Shown in pieces: positions 36,171 through 44,078 of a stretch of DNA of 64,000 nucleotides; the stretch's first letter is position 1, and the number at the start of each line of letters is the position of its first letter. The notes below the pieces were generated by a model. That model worked only from the letters and a program-made list of their open reading frames with translations. It ran no database searches and had not been told where the DNA came from. The position numbers and the translations under genes are program-made. Origin of the DNA: UBA1181 sp963619325 (GTDB lineage Bacteria; Bacteroidota; Bacteroidia; Bacteroidales; Paludibacteraceae); NCBI GenBank assembly GCA_963619325.1, contig CAVEVQ010000003.1:38158-102157 (forward strand). The letters run 5' to 3'.

Positions 36171-36203
36171 AGAGAGAGACGAGCAGTATTCTCGCCTCTC
36201 TCT
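36171..36203 (-). terminator. Possible weak terminator between the small lipoprotein gene and dxs
   Basis: Arms 36171-36183 and 36191-36203 pair with one mismatch around a 7-base loop. The minus-strand T-tract is only TCTCTCTTTG, so it may attenuate rather than stop transcription into dxs. Confidence 0.35.
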
Positions 36204-36221
36204 CAATTCTATCTTTAGGCT

Positions 36222-36443
36222 TTATTTACAGATATATCCCGCATGTTCTTTATCTCCAATCTGACTTTCCTCTATTGTGGTCAAATCAGAACAAGAGGCT
36301 ACATCCATATCTTCAAAATCTCCAGTGTAGTTGTCTATCGTCTCACCATTCTCATTGTAATATGTACAATTACAATCATTTTTCGTACAAGCCGAAAGAA
36401 CCAACAATAGGGTACACCCTAACACATAAATTATATTCTTCAT
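36222..36443 (-). CDS. Small cysteine-containing lipoprotein of unknown function
   Basis: The 73-residue product has a lipoprotein signal (MKNIIYVLGCTLLLVLSAC, Cys19) and a mature part of about 55 residues with four more cysteines (NDCNCTYYNENG, ASCSDL and the final YICK), enough for two disulfides. The mature part is acidic. No family is recognised, although the CNCTYYNENGE strand resembles small beta domains of Bacteroidota lipoproteins. It starts 3 bases after the pheT stop, so it is co-transcribed with pheT. Confidence 0.65.
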   Translation of the reverse strand: MKNIIYVLGCTLLLVLSACTKNDCNCTYYNENGETIDNYTGDFEDMDVASCSDLTTIEESQIGDKEHAGYICK

Positions 36444-36446
36444 ACG

Positions 36447-38909
36447 CTATCGAATAGATGCTCCTAATTTATCTTCAAAATTCTTTATCATCTTGGTCAT
36501 AATCGCATTAATCTGCGCATCCGCCAAAGTTTTATTCATATCCTGCAAGATAAAACTTACCGCATACGATTTCTTTCCTGCTGGCAAATTCTTACCCTCA
36601 TACACATCAAACAAATATACTTCTTTCAAAAGTTTTTTCTCTGTTTCGTTTGCAACTTTCACAATCTGAGAAAACTCAACATTTGCATCCAACAACAAAG
36701 CCAAATCTCTCTTTACCTCAGGGAACTTAGATATCTCTTCGTACGCCACTTTATGTTTCCGCAACTCTGAAAGAACATTCTTCCACTCCAAATCTGCGTA
36801 GTAAACTTCTGTCTCAATATCCATTTTAGTAGCCAAGCTCTTTGCAACCACACCCAACGTTGCCAATCTCTTGCCCGATGCTGTCATCATCGTCAAACCC
36901 TCGGAAATCAACGCATCAGCATATTCGCCAACAATCAACTTCTTTTGATTGATGCCCAATCTTGCAAGAATATTTTTGACGTACGCCGCCAAAAAATAAA
37001 AGGAGGTCTTTTCCTGCGAATGAACCCAGCTTTGAGCAGTCTTATTTCCTGCCACCCAGATTCCTAAATGCATCTCCTCTGAATATGGTGCTAACGGCTG
37101 TTCACTCGTAGATGTCTTCAAAGGATCTCTATGATAACAATTACCAAATTCATAGAACTTGATATCTCCATTTCTTCTGTTGATATTGTATGCAATACTC
37201 TCCAAACCTCCAAACAGCAAAGTTTGTCGAACACATCCCAAATCTGCACTCAATGGATTTAAAACATTAATCGTCGTTCCTTCCTGAAAACCATTCTCCT
37301 CGACATAATAAGAGAGCTTCGTCAAGGAGTTATTCATAATTTCATGGAAACCGCACGCAGTCAACTGCTCAGACACCAAATTCTGCAATTTCAAGGAATT
37401 GGGCTTTTCTGAATATGAAATTGACGAACGCAAAGAACTTCCCTCTTCTACATTATCATACCCGTAAATACGCAAAATATCCTCTATAACATCACACTCT
37501 CTCTGGACATCCACACGATAGGTTGGAACTTCAACTTGTAAAGAATCCTCTGTTTCGCTCTTCACCTCAATCTCCAATCCGTTCAAAATTTTCTTTACCT
37601 CGTCCTTCTTTATTTCCGTCCCTACTAAAGAATTAATTGTCTGATAATTCAATGACACTGGAAACGGATTTATCTTTTCAGGATAGTTATCAAAGATTTC
37701 CGAAGAAATTGTTCCTCCTGCGACCTCTTGAACCAAGAGTGCAGTCAGTTTCAATATATACAATGTATTGTTAGGATCACAACCTCTTTCGTAACGGAAC
37801 GAAGCGTCCGTATTCAAACCATGACGACGCGCAGACTTACGAATTGAGACAGGATTAAAATAGGCACTTTCAATGAACACGTTCTTCGTATTCTCCGACA
37901 CACCTGAATTTAAACCTCCGAAAACTCCAGCCAGACATGCAGGTCCATTTTCATCACAAATCATCAAATCATCCGCACTCAACGTACGTTCAACCTCGTC
38001 TAAAGTAACAAATTTTGTTCCCTCTGGCAAATTCTTTACGATGATATGTCGACCGGCAATCTTATCCACGTCAAAAGCATGCAAAGGCTGCCCCATAGAA
38101 TGAAGCATAAAATTCGTAACGTCCACCACATTGTTGATAGGACGTAAGCCAATATTCCTCAAAAGCGTTTGCATCCACTCTGGAGACTCCTTAATCGTAA
38201 CATTAGCGATAACGACGCCAGAATAGCGAGGGGCGCCTTTTTCATTCTCGACAGTAACCTTTACGGGATAGTCGTTGTTCTGCACTTTGAAAGCAGAAAC
38301 ATCTGGCTTCGTCAAAGTATATTTGTCATTGTGTAATTTAAAATAAGCCGCTAAATCTCTTGCCACACCATAATGAGAGGCTGCATCAATCCTGTTCGGA
38401 GTTATATCTACCTCTATGACATAATCGTTTTCTAACTTATAATAGTTTTTTGCCAAGGTACCAACCTTAACATCAGAAGGCAACTCAATGATTCCATCAT
38501 GACTTGACCCCACACCTATCTCATCCTCTGCGCATAGCATACCGAAAGATTCAACTCCACGCAATTTAGAACGTTTGATAGTGAAAGATTGATCCCCATC
38601 ATACAATTTAGTACCAATAGTGGCAACAATGGTCTTTAAGCCCTTACGGCAATTTGCAGCTCCACATACGATTTGCAAAGGCTCTCCCTCTCCCACATTC
38701 ACCTTTGTAACGTGCAGATGATCTGAATCTGGATGATTTTCACATTCTAAAACCTCTCCAACCACTAAACCCTTCAATCCACCTCTGATTGACTCAACCT
38801 CTTCAACGCTGCCAACTTCCAAACCAATAGAAGTTAAAATTTTCGATACTTCTTCTGGTTCTATATCAAGATTGATATATCTTTTTAACCAATTGTACGA
38901 GATATTCAT
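36447..38909 (-). CDS. pheT: Phenylalanine-tRNA ligase beta subunit
   Basis: PheT is the large subunit of the heterotetramer that charges tRNA-Phe. The 820 residues hold MNISYNWLKRYI at the N-terminus, the tRNA-binding (EMAP-II-like) domain (VGEVLECENHPDSDHLHVTKV, about 50-70), the B3/B4 editing domain, the B5 domain (about 405-475), the catalytic-like core, and the C-terminal FDX-ACB domain (SKFPEVKRDLALLLD to the end). The pheS partner is not in the window. It is divergent from the ATP synthase operon. Confidence 0.97.
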   Translation of the reverse strand: MNISYNWLKRYINLDIEPEEVSKILTSIGLEVGSVEEVESIRGGLKGLVVGEVLECENHPDSDHLHVTKVNVGEGEPLQIVCGAANCRKGLKTIVATIGTKLYDGDQSFTIKRSKLRGVESFGMLCAEDEIGVGSSHDGIIELPSDVKVGTLAKNYYKLENDYVIEVDITPNRIDAASHYGVARDLAAYFKLHNDKYTLTKPDVSAFKVQNNDYPVKVTVENEKGAPRYSGVVIANVTIKESPEWMQTLLRNIGLRPINNVVDVTNFMLHSMGQPLHAFDVDKIAGRHIIVKNLPEGTKFVTLDEVERTLSADDLMICDENGPACLAGVFGGLNSGVSENTKNVFIESAYFNPVSIRKSARRHGLNTDASFRYERGCDPNNTLYILKLTALLVQEVAGGTISSEIFDNYPEKINPFPVSLNYQTINSLVGTEIKKDEVKKILNGLEIEVKSETEDSLQVEVPTYRVDVQRECDVIEDILRIYGYDNVEEGSSLRSSISYSEKPNSLKLQNLVSEQLTACGFHEIMNNSLTKLSYYVEENGFQEGTTINVLNPLSADLGCVRQTLLFGGLESIAYNINRRNGDIKFYEFGNCYHRDPLKTSTSEQPLAPYSEEMHLGIWVAGNKTAQSWVHSQEKTSFYFLAAYVKNILARLGINQKKLIVGEYADALISEGLTMMTASGKRLATLGVVAKSLATKMDIETEVYYADLEWKNVLSELRKHKVAYEEISKFPEVKRDLALLLDANVEFSQIVKVANETEKKLLKEVYLFDVYEGKNLPAGKKSYAVSFILQDMNKTLADAQINAIMTKMIKNFEDKLGASIR

Positions 38910-38990
38910 ATATTATTCTTTTATTTTCAAAATTCTTGCCTACTGTCATTAGATACTTTGTACATTCAGAAATGAGCAAAGACAATACCG

Positions 38991-38998
38991 CAAAAATA
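38991..38998 (-). promoter_or_regulatory. Putative -7 box of pheT
   Basis: TATTTTTG on the minus strand fits TAnnTTTG and lies 81 bases before the pheT ATG. No -33 partner is visible, so support is modest. Confidence 0.35.
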
Positions 38999-39208
38999 AA
39001 AAAATTAAGAGAGGTAATAAAAAATTTATTAAAGAAATGGAAGCTACAGACTTACATTAAGGAGGAAATCAATACTTATATTCTTAGAGAGACTAACAAA
39101 TTGCTGCATATCACGAAATTTCATTTACAACCATTCATAAAGCGACAAGTAAGTAAAAACTTTTTGTAAAAAAAATCTCAAATAAATTACACCGCATAAA
39201 AAATTCAC

Positions 39209-39216
39209 TATATTTG
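39209..39216 (+). promoter_or_regulatory. Putative -7 box of the ATP synthase operon
   Basis: TATATTTG fits TAnnTTTG exactly and lies 120 bases before the atpD ATG. No TTTG is found at the right distance upstream. Confidence 0.5.
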
Positions 39217-39336
39217 CATAGAAGGTTGCTCACGATGGACTCTTGAAAGATGGGGAGTTTCGAAGTGAACGAAAACACTTGCAACCGAGGAGAAAAACAT
39301 TTGAAATTAAATATTAATACCACAAAAATAGCTAAC

Positions 39337-40842
39337 ATGGCAAAAGTAATTGGTGAAGTCATACAGGTGATTGGACCTGTTGTTGACGTAAGTTTTCCAA
39401 ACATGGAGGAATCTCTACCGCAGATTCACGATGCGTTGGAGATTGAACGTCCAGGACAAAGCAGCCTCATCATTGAGTGTCAGCAGCACATCGGAGAGAA
39501 CTCAATCCGTACGATTGCGATGGACTCAACCGATGGTTTGAAAAGAGGCATGAAGGTAGAGGCTTTAGGACGAGCAATCGCAGTTCCTAAGGGCGACCAG
39601 ATTAAAGGTAGAATGTTGAACGTCGTGGGTGAGCCTATCGACGGAATGAAAACGTTCGATCGCGCTGATGTATCGCCTATTCACCGTCAAGCTCCTAAGT
39701 TCGACGAATTAGCGACATCCAAGGAAATCCTCTTCACGGGTATCAAGGTCATAGACCTTTTGGTTCCTTACTTGAAGGGTGGAAAGATTGGTTTGTTCGG
39801 TGGTGCCGGTGTGGGTAAGACGGTGTTGATTATGGAGTTGATCAACAACATCGCCAAAGGATACAACGGTTACTCAGTGTTTGCGGGAGTTGGAGAACGT
39901 ACTCGTGAGGGTAACGACCTACTCCGTGAAATGATTGAATCTAACATTGTTCGTTACGGAGACGCCTTTAAAGAGGCAATGGAGAAAGGAGACTGGGATT
40001 TGAGCAAAATCGACTACAACGAACTTGCAAAATCACAGGCTACGCTTGTGTACGGACAGATGAATGAGCCACCTGGAGCACGTTCTTCAGTCGCATTGTC
40101 TGGTTTGACCGTAGCTGAGACATTCCGTGATTCTGGACAAGGAGGTAAAGACATATTGTTCTTCGTGGACAACATTTTCCGTTTCACTCAGGCCGGTTCC
40201 GAGGTGTCAGCGTTGTTAGGACGTATGCCATCTGCCGTAGGATACCAGCCAACCCTTGCGACCGAAATGGGTCAAATGCAGGAGCGTATCACATCAACCA
40301 AGCATGGTTCAATTACCGCAGTGGAGGCTGTGTATGTGCCTGCTGATGACTTGACAGACCCTGCGCCAGCAACCACATTCTCTCACTTGGACGCAACGAC
40401 TGTGTTAAGCCGTAAAATTGCCGAGTTGGGAATCTATCCTGCGGTTGATCCATTGGACTCCACTTCTCGTATCTTGGATCCAAACGTAATCGGAAAGGCT
40501 CACTACGAATGTGCTCAGAACGTAAAGCAAATTCTTCAGAAATACAAGGAGTTGCAAGACATCATCGCCATCTTAGGTATGGAAGAGTTGTCGGAGGATG
40601 ACAAATTGGTCGTTGCCCGCGCTCGTCGTATTCAACGTTTCTTGTCACAACCTTTCCATGTAGCCTCTCAGTTTACTGGTCTTCCTGGTGTCATGGTGCC
40701 AATAGAAGAAACAATCAAAGGCTTCAACGCTATCATCAACGGTGAGGTTGACGATCTTCCAGAACAGGCGTTCTTGAACGTAGGAACAATAGACGACGCC
40801 ATCGAGAAAGGAAAGAAACTGATGTCTCAAGCAACTGCTTAA
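39337..40842 (+). CDS. atpD: ATP synthase F1 beta subunit
   Basis: The beta subunit holds the catalytic nucleotide site. The 501-residue protein has the N-terminal barrel (GEVIQVIGPVVDVSFP), Walker A GGAGVGKTVLIMEL, the GVGERTREGNDL segment with the catalytic Glu, Walker B DILFFVDNIFRFT and the DELSEED-like region EELSEDDKLVV. The ATG at 39337 gives the usual MAKVIG start; an upstream in-frame start at 39250 would add 29 non-conserved residues. It is first in the operon, as usual in Bacteroidales. Confidence 0.98.
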   Translation: MAKVIGEVIQVIGPVVDVSFPNMEESLPQIHDALEIERPGQSSLIIECQQHIGENSIRTIAMDSTDGLKRGMKVEALGRAIAVPKGDQIKGRMLNVVGEPIDGMKTFDRADVSPIHRQAPKFDELATSKEILFTGIKVIDLLVPYLKGGKIGLFGGAGVGKTVLIMELINNIAKGYNGYSVFAGVGERTREGNDLLREMIESNIVRYGDAFKEAMEKGDWDLSKIDYNELAKSQATLVYGQMNEPPGARSSVALSGLTVAETFRDSGQGGKDILFFVDNIFRFTQAGSEVSALLGRMPSAVGYQPTLATEMGQMQERITSTKHGSITAVEAVYVPADDLTDPAPATTFSHLDATTVLSRKIAELGIYPAVDPLDSTSRILDPNVIGKAHYECAQNVKQILQKYKELQDIIAILGMEELSEDDKLVVARARRIQRFLSQPFHVASQFTGLPGVMVPIEETIKGFNAIINGEVDDLPEQAFLNVGTIDDAIEKGKKLMSQATA

Positions 40843-40862
40843 CGGTCTAAAAATTCTATAGT

Positions 40863-41108
40863 ATGAAATTGGAGATTATATCACCAGACAAGTTGGTCTT
40901 TGCAGGCGAGGTAGAGCAAGTAAATCTACCAGGTAGCGCAGGAAGTTTCACTGTCCTACCCCACCACGCCGCAATGATTTCATCGTTGAAGAACGGAAAT
41001 ATCTCCTTTCTTTCAAGAGGAGAACAGACCGTAATCAAAGTAGATGGAGGTTTCGCAGAAATCAAAAACGATGTGATTTCTGTTTGTATTGAAAATGTTT
41101 TAGCGTAA
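40863..41108 (+). CDS. atpC: ATP synthase F1 epsilon subunit (short form)
   Basis: At 81 residues this is only the N-terminal beta-sandwich domain of epsilon (MKLEIISPDKLVFAGEVEQV, GSAGSFTVLPHHAAMIS, VDGGFAEIKNDVISV). The C-terminal helical hairpin that inhibits ATP hydrolysis in many bacteria is absent, as in other Bacteroidota. It follows atpD by 20 bases. Confidence 0.95.
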   Translation: MKLEIISPDKLVFAGEVEQVNLPGSAGSFTVLPHHAAMISSLKNGNISFLSRGEQTVIKVDGGFAEIKNDVISVCIENVLA

Positions 41109-41119
41109 CGATAGTTTCA

Positions 41120-41518
41120 ATGGAGAAAGAGACAAAAAAAGCGTGTTGCTTATTAACCATTACAATGTTGATTTTAGCAATCGTGGCCAATGTCGTTTTT
41201 GCAAGACTTCTTCCCCAATATAAGGAATTGAACGTAGCGGCAAACGTGTTGTCAGTTTTTTTCTCACTCTTCGGAATCCTAACGGTACTCACTTTGGACA
41301 AGAATAAAGACGAGGGGAACAAATATGGACGTATGTTCATGTTGTTCAAGGGGTTGAAACTGTTCATAACCATAATCGGTGCGGTTATTTACGTTTTTTT
41401 TCACCAACCGCTCGTCATTCCGTTCATCACGATGTTTGTAGTTTACTACATAACATATTCGGTATTCGAGGCAACAGCCCTCTTAAAATTAAACAAGGAT
41501 TATCAAAAAGAAAAATGA
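41120..41518 (+). CDS. Four-helix membrane protein in the ATP synthase operon (AtpI-like position)
   Basis: The 132-residue protein has four likely membrane helices (about 8-30, 36-55, 72-92 and 95-115). It sits between atpC and atpB, where related Bacteroidales carry a similar unknown gene. By place and topology it could be the AtpI/AtpZ-like factor that helps c-ring assembly or cation supply, but it lacks a sequence motif I can name. It overlaps atpB by four bases (ATGA at 41515). Confidence 0.75.
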   Translation: MEKETKKACCLLTITMLILAIVANVVFARLLPQYKELNVAANVLSVFFSLFGILTVLTLDKNKDEGNKYGRMFMLFKGLKLFITIIGAVIYVFFHQPLVIPFITMFVVYYITYSVFEATALLKLNKDYQKEK

Positions 41519-42648
41519 GACAGTCCAGAAACAAAATGATAAGCCGAATTGCAGACGCAATCTTAGTAGCGTTTTGTTTGATGATGAGTTTTTCACTTCA
41601 AGCACAAAACACTACCGAGATGGCAACGATAGACGCTATTGGAGCCACGTCCGAAAATGAGTCCGAGCATACTTCAGAGGGAGAATCTCTGAATATGAAG
41701 GAGATGATTTTCGGGCATATCGGGGATGCGTACGATTGGCATATCACGACAATTGGAGATGTGCATGTCTCTATTCCTCTACTCTGCATCGTCTATGGAC
41801 AAAACGGGTTGGATGTTTTCTGCTCTAACAAACTTGGGCACGAAGGACACTACGTTGAGTACAAAGGATACAAGATTGCAGAGGAAGGCGACAATGCAGG
41901 AAAGATAATCGAGGTGGCGACAGGAGAACGTCCGTTAGACTTCTCCATCACAAAGAATGTAATGTCTTTGTTCATCAGTTGCGCGCTTTTGCTTATCATC
42001 TTCCTATCAATTGCAAAAAAATACCGTGAGAATCCTCGCACAAGACCTACGGGATTACAGGCGTTGTTAGAGCCACTCATCGTAGCACTGCACGACGACA
42101 TCATTAAACCAAGTGTTGGTAAGAACTACAAGAAATTCTCGGCCTATTTGCTGACTGCGTTTTTCTTCATCTTCATCAACAACGTATTGGGTATCATTCC
42201 TATCTTTCCTGGAGGAGCGAACTTGACAGGAAATATTGCAATCACTTTCGTATTGGCTGCACTAACGTTCTTATTGACGAACGTATGCGGAACCAAGGGG
42301 TATTGGAAAGAGATTTTCTGGCCTGAAGTTCCAGTATGGTTGAAAGCACCAGTGCCGATCATGCAGTTCATCGAGGTGATGGGAATTTTCACAAAACCGA
42401 TAGCATTGTGCATCCGTCTTTTTGCGAATATGTTCGCTGGGCATGTGATGGTTTTGGTATTGATTGGATTAATCTTCGTGTTTGGGCAAATGAATGTAGT
42501 TGCCGGAGCAGGAGTGTCGGTCATATCAGTGTTGTTGGTTGTATTTATGTCGTTGTTGGAATGTTTGGTATGCTTCATCCAAGCCTACGTGTTCATGACG
42601 CTATCGGCTCTGTTCATCGGAATGGCGCAAGTAGAGGAACACGAATAA
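41515..42648 (+). CDS. atpB: ATP synthase F0 a subunit
   Basis: The a subunit forms the ion half-channels. The 377 residues begin with a signal-like helix (ILVAFCLMMSFSLQAQ) and about 100 extracytoplasmic residues not found in E. coli AtpB but usual in Bacteroidota. The conserved core follows: NVLGIIPIFPGGANLTGNIA, IALCIRLFANMFAGHVM with the essential Arg, and the last helix LVCFIQAYVFMTLSALFIG. The start overlaps the preceding gene. Confidence 0.96.
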   Translation: MRQSRNKMISRIADAILVAFCLMMSFSLQAQNTTEMATIDAIGATSENESEHTSEGESLNMKEMIFGHIGDAYDWHITTIGDVHVSIPLLCIVYGQNGLDVFCSNKLGHEGHYVEYKGYKIAEEGDNAGKIIEVATGERPLDFSITKNVMSLFISCALLLIIFLSIAKKYRENPRTRPTGLQALLEPLIVALHDDIIKPSVGKNYKKFSAYLLTAFFFIFINNVLGIIPIFPGGANLTGNIAITFVLAALTFLLTNVCGTKGYWKEIFWPEVPVWLKAPVPIMQFIEVMGIFTKPIALCIRLFANMFAGHVMVLVLIGLIFVFGQMNVVAGAGVSVISVLLVVFMSLLECLVCFIQAYVFMTLSALFIGMAQVEEHE

Positions 42649-42706
42649 ACGAAGTAAAAAAAATCAGAAATAACAAAATTCAAATAACAATTAAAAATTA
42701 GAAACT

Positions 42707-42961
42707 ATGATGAGTATTTTATTGCAAGCAGCAGCTGCAGGTGTAGCGACTGCAAAATTAGGTGCAGCTATCGGAGCAGGTATCGCAGCAATTGGAGCAG
42801 GTATCGGTATCGGTAAGATTGGTGGATCTGCAATGGAAGCAATCGGTCGTCAACCAGAAGCATCAAGTGACATCCGAAGCAACATGATCGTAGCAGCAGC
42901 CTTGGTCGAGGGAGCAGCATTCTTGGCTATCATCGTTGCTATTTTGGCATTGTTCGTATAA
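42707..42961 (+). CDS. atpE: ATP synthase F0 c subunit
   Basis: The 84-residue protein is the two-helix rotor subunit. Helix 1 is glycine/alanine-rich (GAAIGAGIAAIGAGIGIGKI), the loop is AIGRQPEA, and helix 2 carries the ion-binding Glu68 in AALVEGAAFL. Na+-binding c subunits usually have a Gln in helix 1 and Ser or Thr after the Glu; here helix 1 lacks Gln and Gly follows the Glu, which suggests proton coupling. Confidence 0.97.
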   Translation: MMSILLQAAAAGVATAKLGAAIGAGIAAIGAGIGIGKIGGSAMEAIGRQPEASSDIRSNMIVAAALVEGAAFLAIIVAILALFV

Positions 42962-42980
42962 TTTTTAAAAGGATAAAATT

Positions 42981-43481
42981 ATGTCATTACTGACACCAGA
43001 TTTTGGACTTTTATTCTGGATGCTTCTATGCTTCCTTATTGTCGTCTTCATTCTTGGTAAGTGGGGGTGGCCTGCTATCGTCGGAATGATAGAAGACAGA
43101 GGAAACTACATTGAAGAATCTCTTAAGAAGGCGGATGAAGCTAACGCTGCATTGGCCAACATCAAGGCTGAAAGCGAGAAGATGTTAGCAGAGGCAAAGA
43201 ATGAGAGACTCGAAATGTTGAAAGAAGCCACCAAATTAAAAGATAAAATGATCGAGGATGCAAAAGCACAAGCAAACGCGGAGGCAAACAAGATCATTGA
43301 AAATGCGAAAGAAAGCATCCAATTGGAGAAAGACAATGCCGTTAAAGAGATTCGTTCTCAGGTTGCCGCCCTATCTGTAGACATAGCAGAGAAGGTATTG
43401 CGAAGCAAATTAGACAACCAGAGCGCTCAACTCGACATGATAAACAAACTTTTGGATGAGGTAAACATAGCTAAATCGTAG
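42981..43481 (+). CDS. atpF: ATP synthase F0 b subunit
   Basis: The 166-residue b subunit has one N-terminal membrane helix (LLFWMLLCFLIVVFILGKW) followed by a long charged helix that forms the stator dimer (from ESLKKADEANAALA to about residue 145). Length and layout match the family. It lies 5 bases before atpH. Confidence 0.95.
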   Translation: MSLLTPDFGLLFWMLLCFLIVVFILGKWGWPAIVGMIEDRGNYIEESLKKADEANAALANIKAESEKMLAEAKNERLEMLKEATKLKDKMIEDAKAQANAEANKIIENAKESIQLEKDNAVKEIRSQVAALSVDIAEKVLRSKLDNQSAQLDMINKLLDEVNIAKS

Positions 43482-43486
43482 AGCCG

Positions 43487-44041
43487 ATGAATACAGGTAA
43501 AATTTCAGCAAGGTACGCCAAGGCACTCTATATGTTTGCAGAAGACAGCAAGCACGAAGAGTTGGTGTACAACGATGTGAAGACGCTTTCTGATAATTTC
43601 TCGTTAGTGCCGCAGTTAAGTGAGGCGTTGGACAATCCGACAATATCAAACCAGAAAAAGAGAGAGTTGGTAATCACTGCTGCTGGTACCCAAGTATGCA
43701 CCGAATTTAGTCGATTTGTAGATTTGGTCATCGAGCATAAACGAGAAGAATACTTCCGAACCATCTGCTTGGTATTCCAAGATATGTATCGCAAGAAAAA
43801 GAACATCATCACAAGCAAATTAGTCACGGCGACTCCTATCACTCAAGCAGAGGAAGATCGTATGAGACAGGCAGTTAAGTCTGTAACAGACGGCGACATT
43901 GAATTTGAGAAAGAAGTTGACCCGAATTTGATTGGTGGTTTTGTCTTGAATGTAGAGACTTATCAATTGGACGCCAGCATCAAAAGTCAGTTGCGCAACG
44001 TGAAAAACACATTGTTGAGCAACAACTCAGCAGAGGCGTAG
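43487..44041 (+). CDS. atpH: ATP synthase F1 delta subunit
   Basis: The 184-residue delta subunit links F1 to the b stalk. It starts GKISARYAKALYMFA, the typical OSCP/delta helix, and ends with the conserved block EVDPNLIGGFVLNVETYQLDA followed by SIKSQLRNVKNTL. It lies 37 bases before atpA. Confidence 0.95.
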   Translation: MNTGKISARYAKALYMFAEDSKHEELVYNDVKTLSDNFSLVPQLSEALDNPTISNQKKRELVITAAGTQVCTEFSRFVDLVIEHKREEYFRTICLVFQDMYRKKKNIITSKLVTATPITQAEEDRMRQAVKSVTDGDIEFEKEVDPNLIGGFVLNVETYQLDASIKSQLRNVKNTLLSNNSAEA

Positions 44042-44078
44042 CAAGCATTAGTATTCAAATTTTAAGAATTATTTTATT

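Larger units (their letters stand above)
38910..39336. other. 427-base divergent spacer between pheT and atpD
   Basis: This AT-rich spacer carries a putative pheT -7 box (38991-38998, minus) and the atp -7 box (39209-39216, plus). Between them a 65-codon plus-strand frame (ATG 38972 to stop 39169) encodes a lysine-rich peptide of doubtful reality. No tRNA fold or strong hairpin is evident. The atp leader, about 115 bases long, is unusually long for this window. Confidence 0.6.

Noticed and set aside
39135..39404. Minus-strand frame over the atpD start
   Set aside because: It runs antisense through the conserved N-terminus of atpD and the atp leader, and has no recognisable product.
42144..42578. 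144-codon minus-strand frame opposite atpB
   Set aside because: It is antisense to conserved atpB helices and has a composition typical of a shadow frame.
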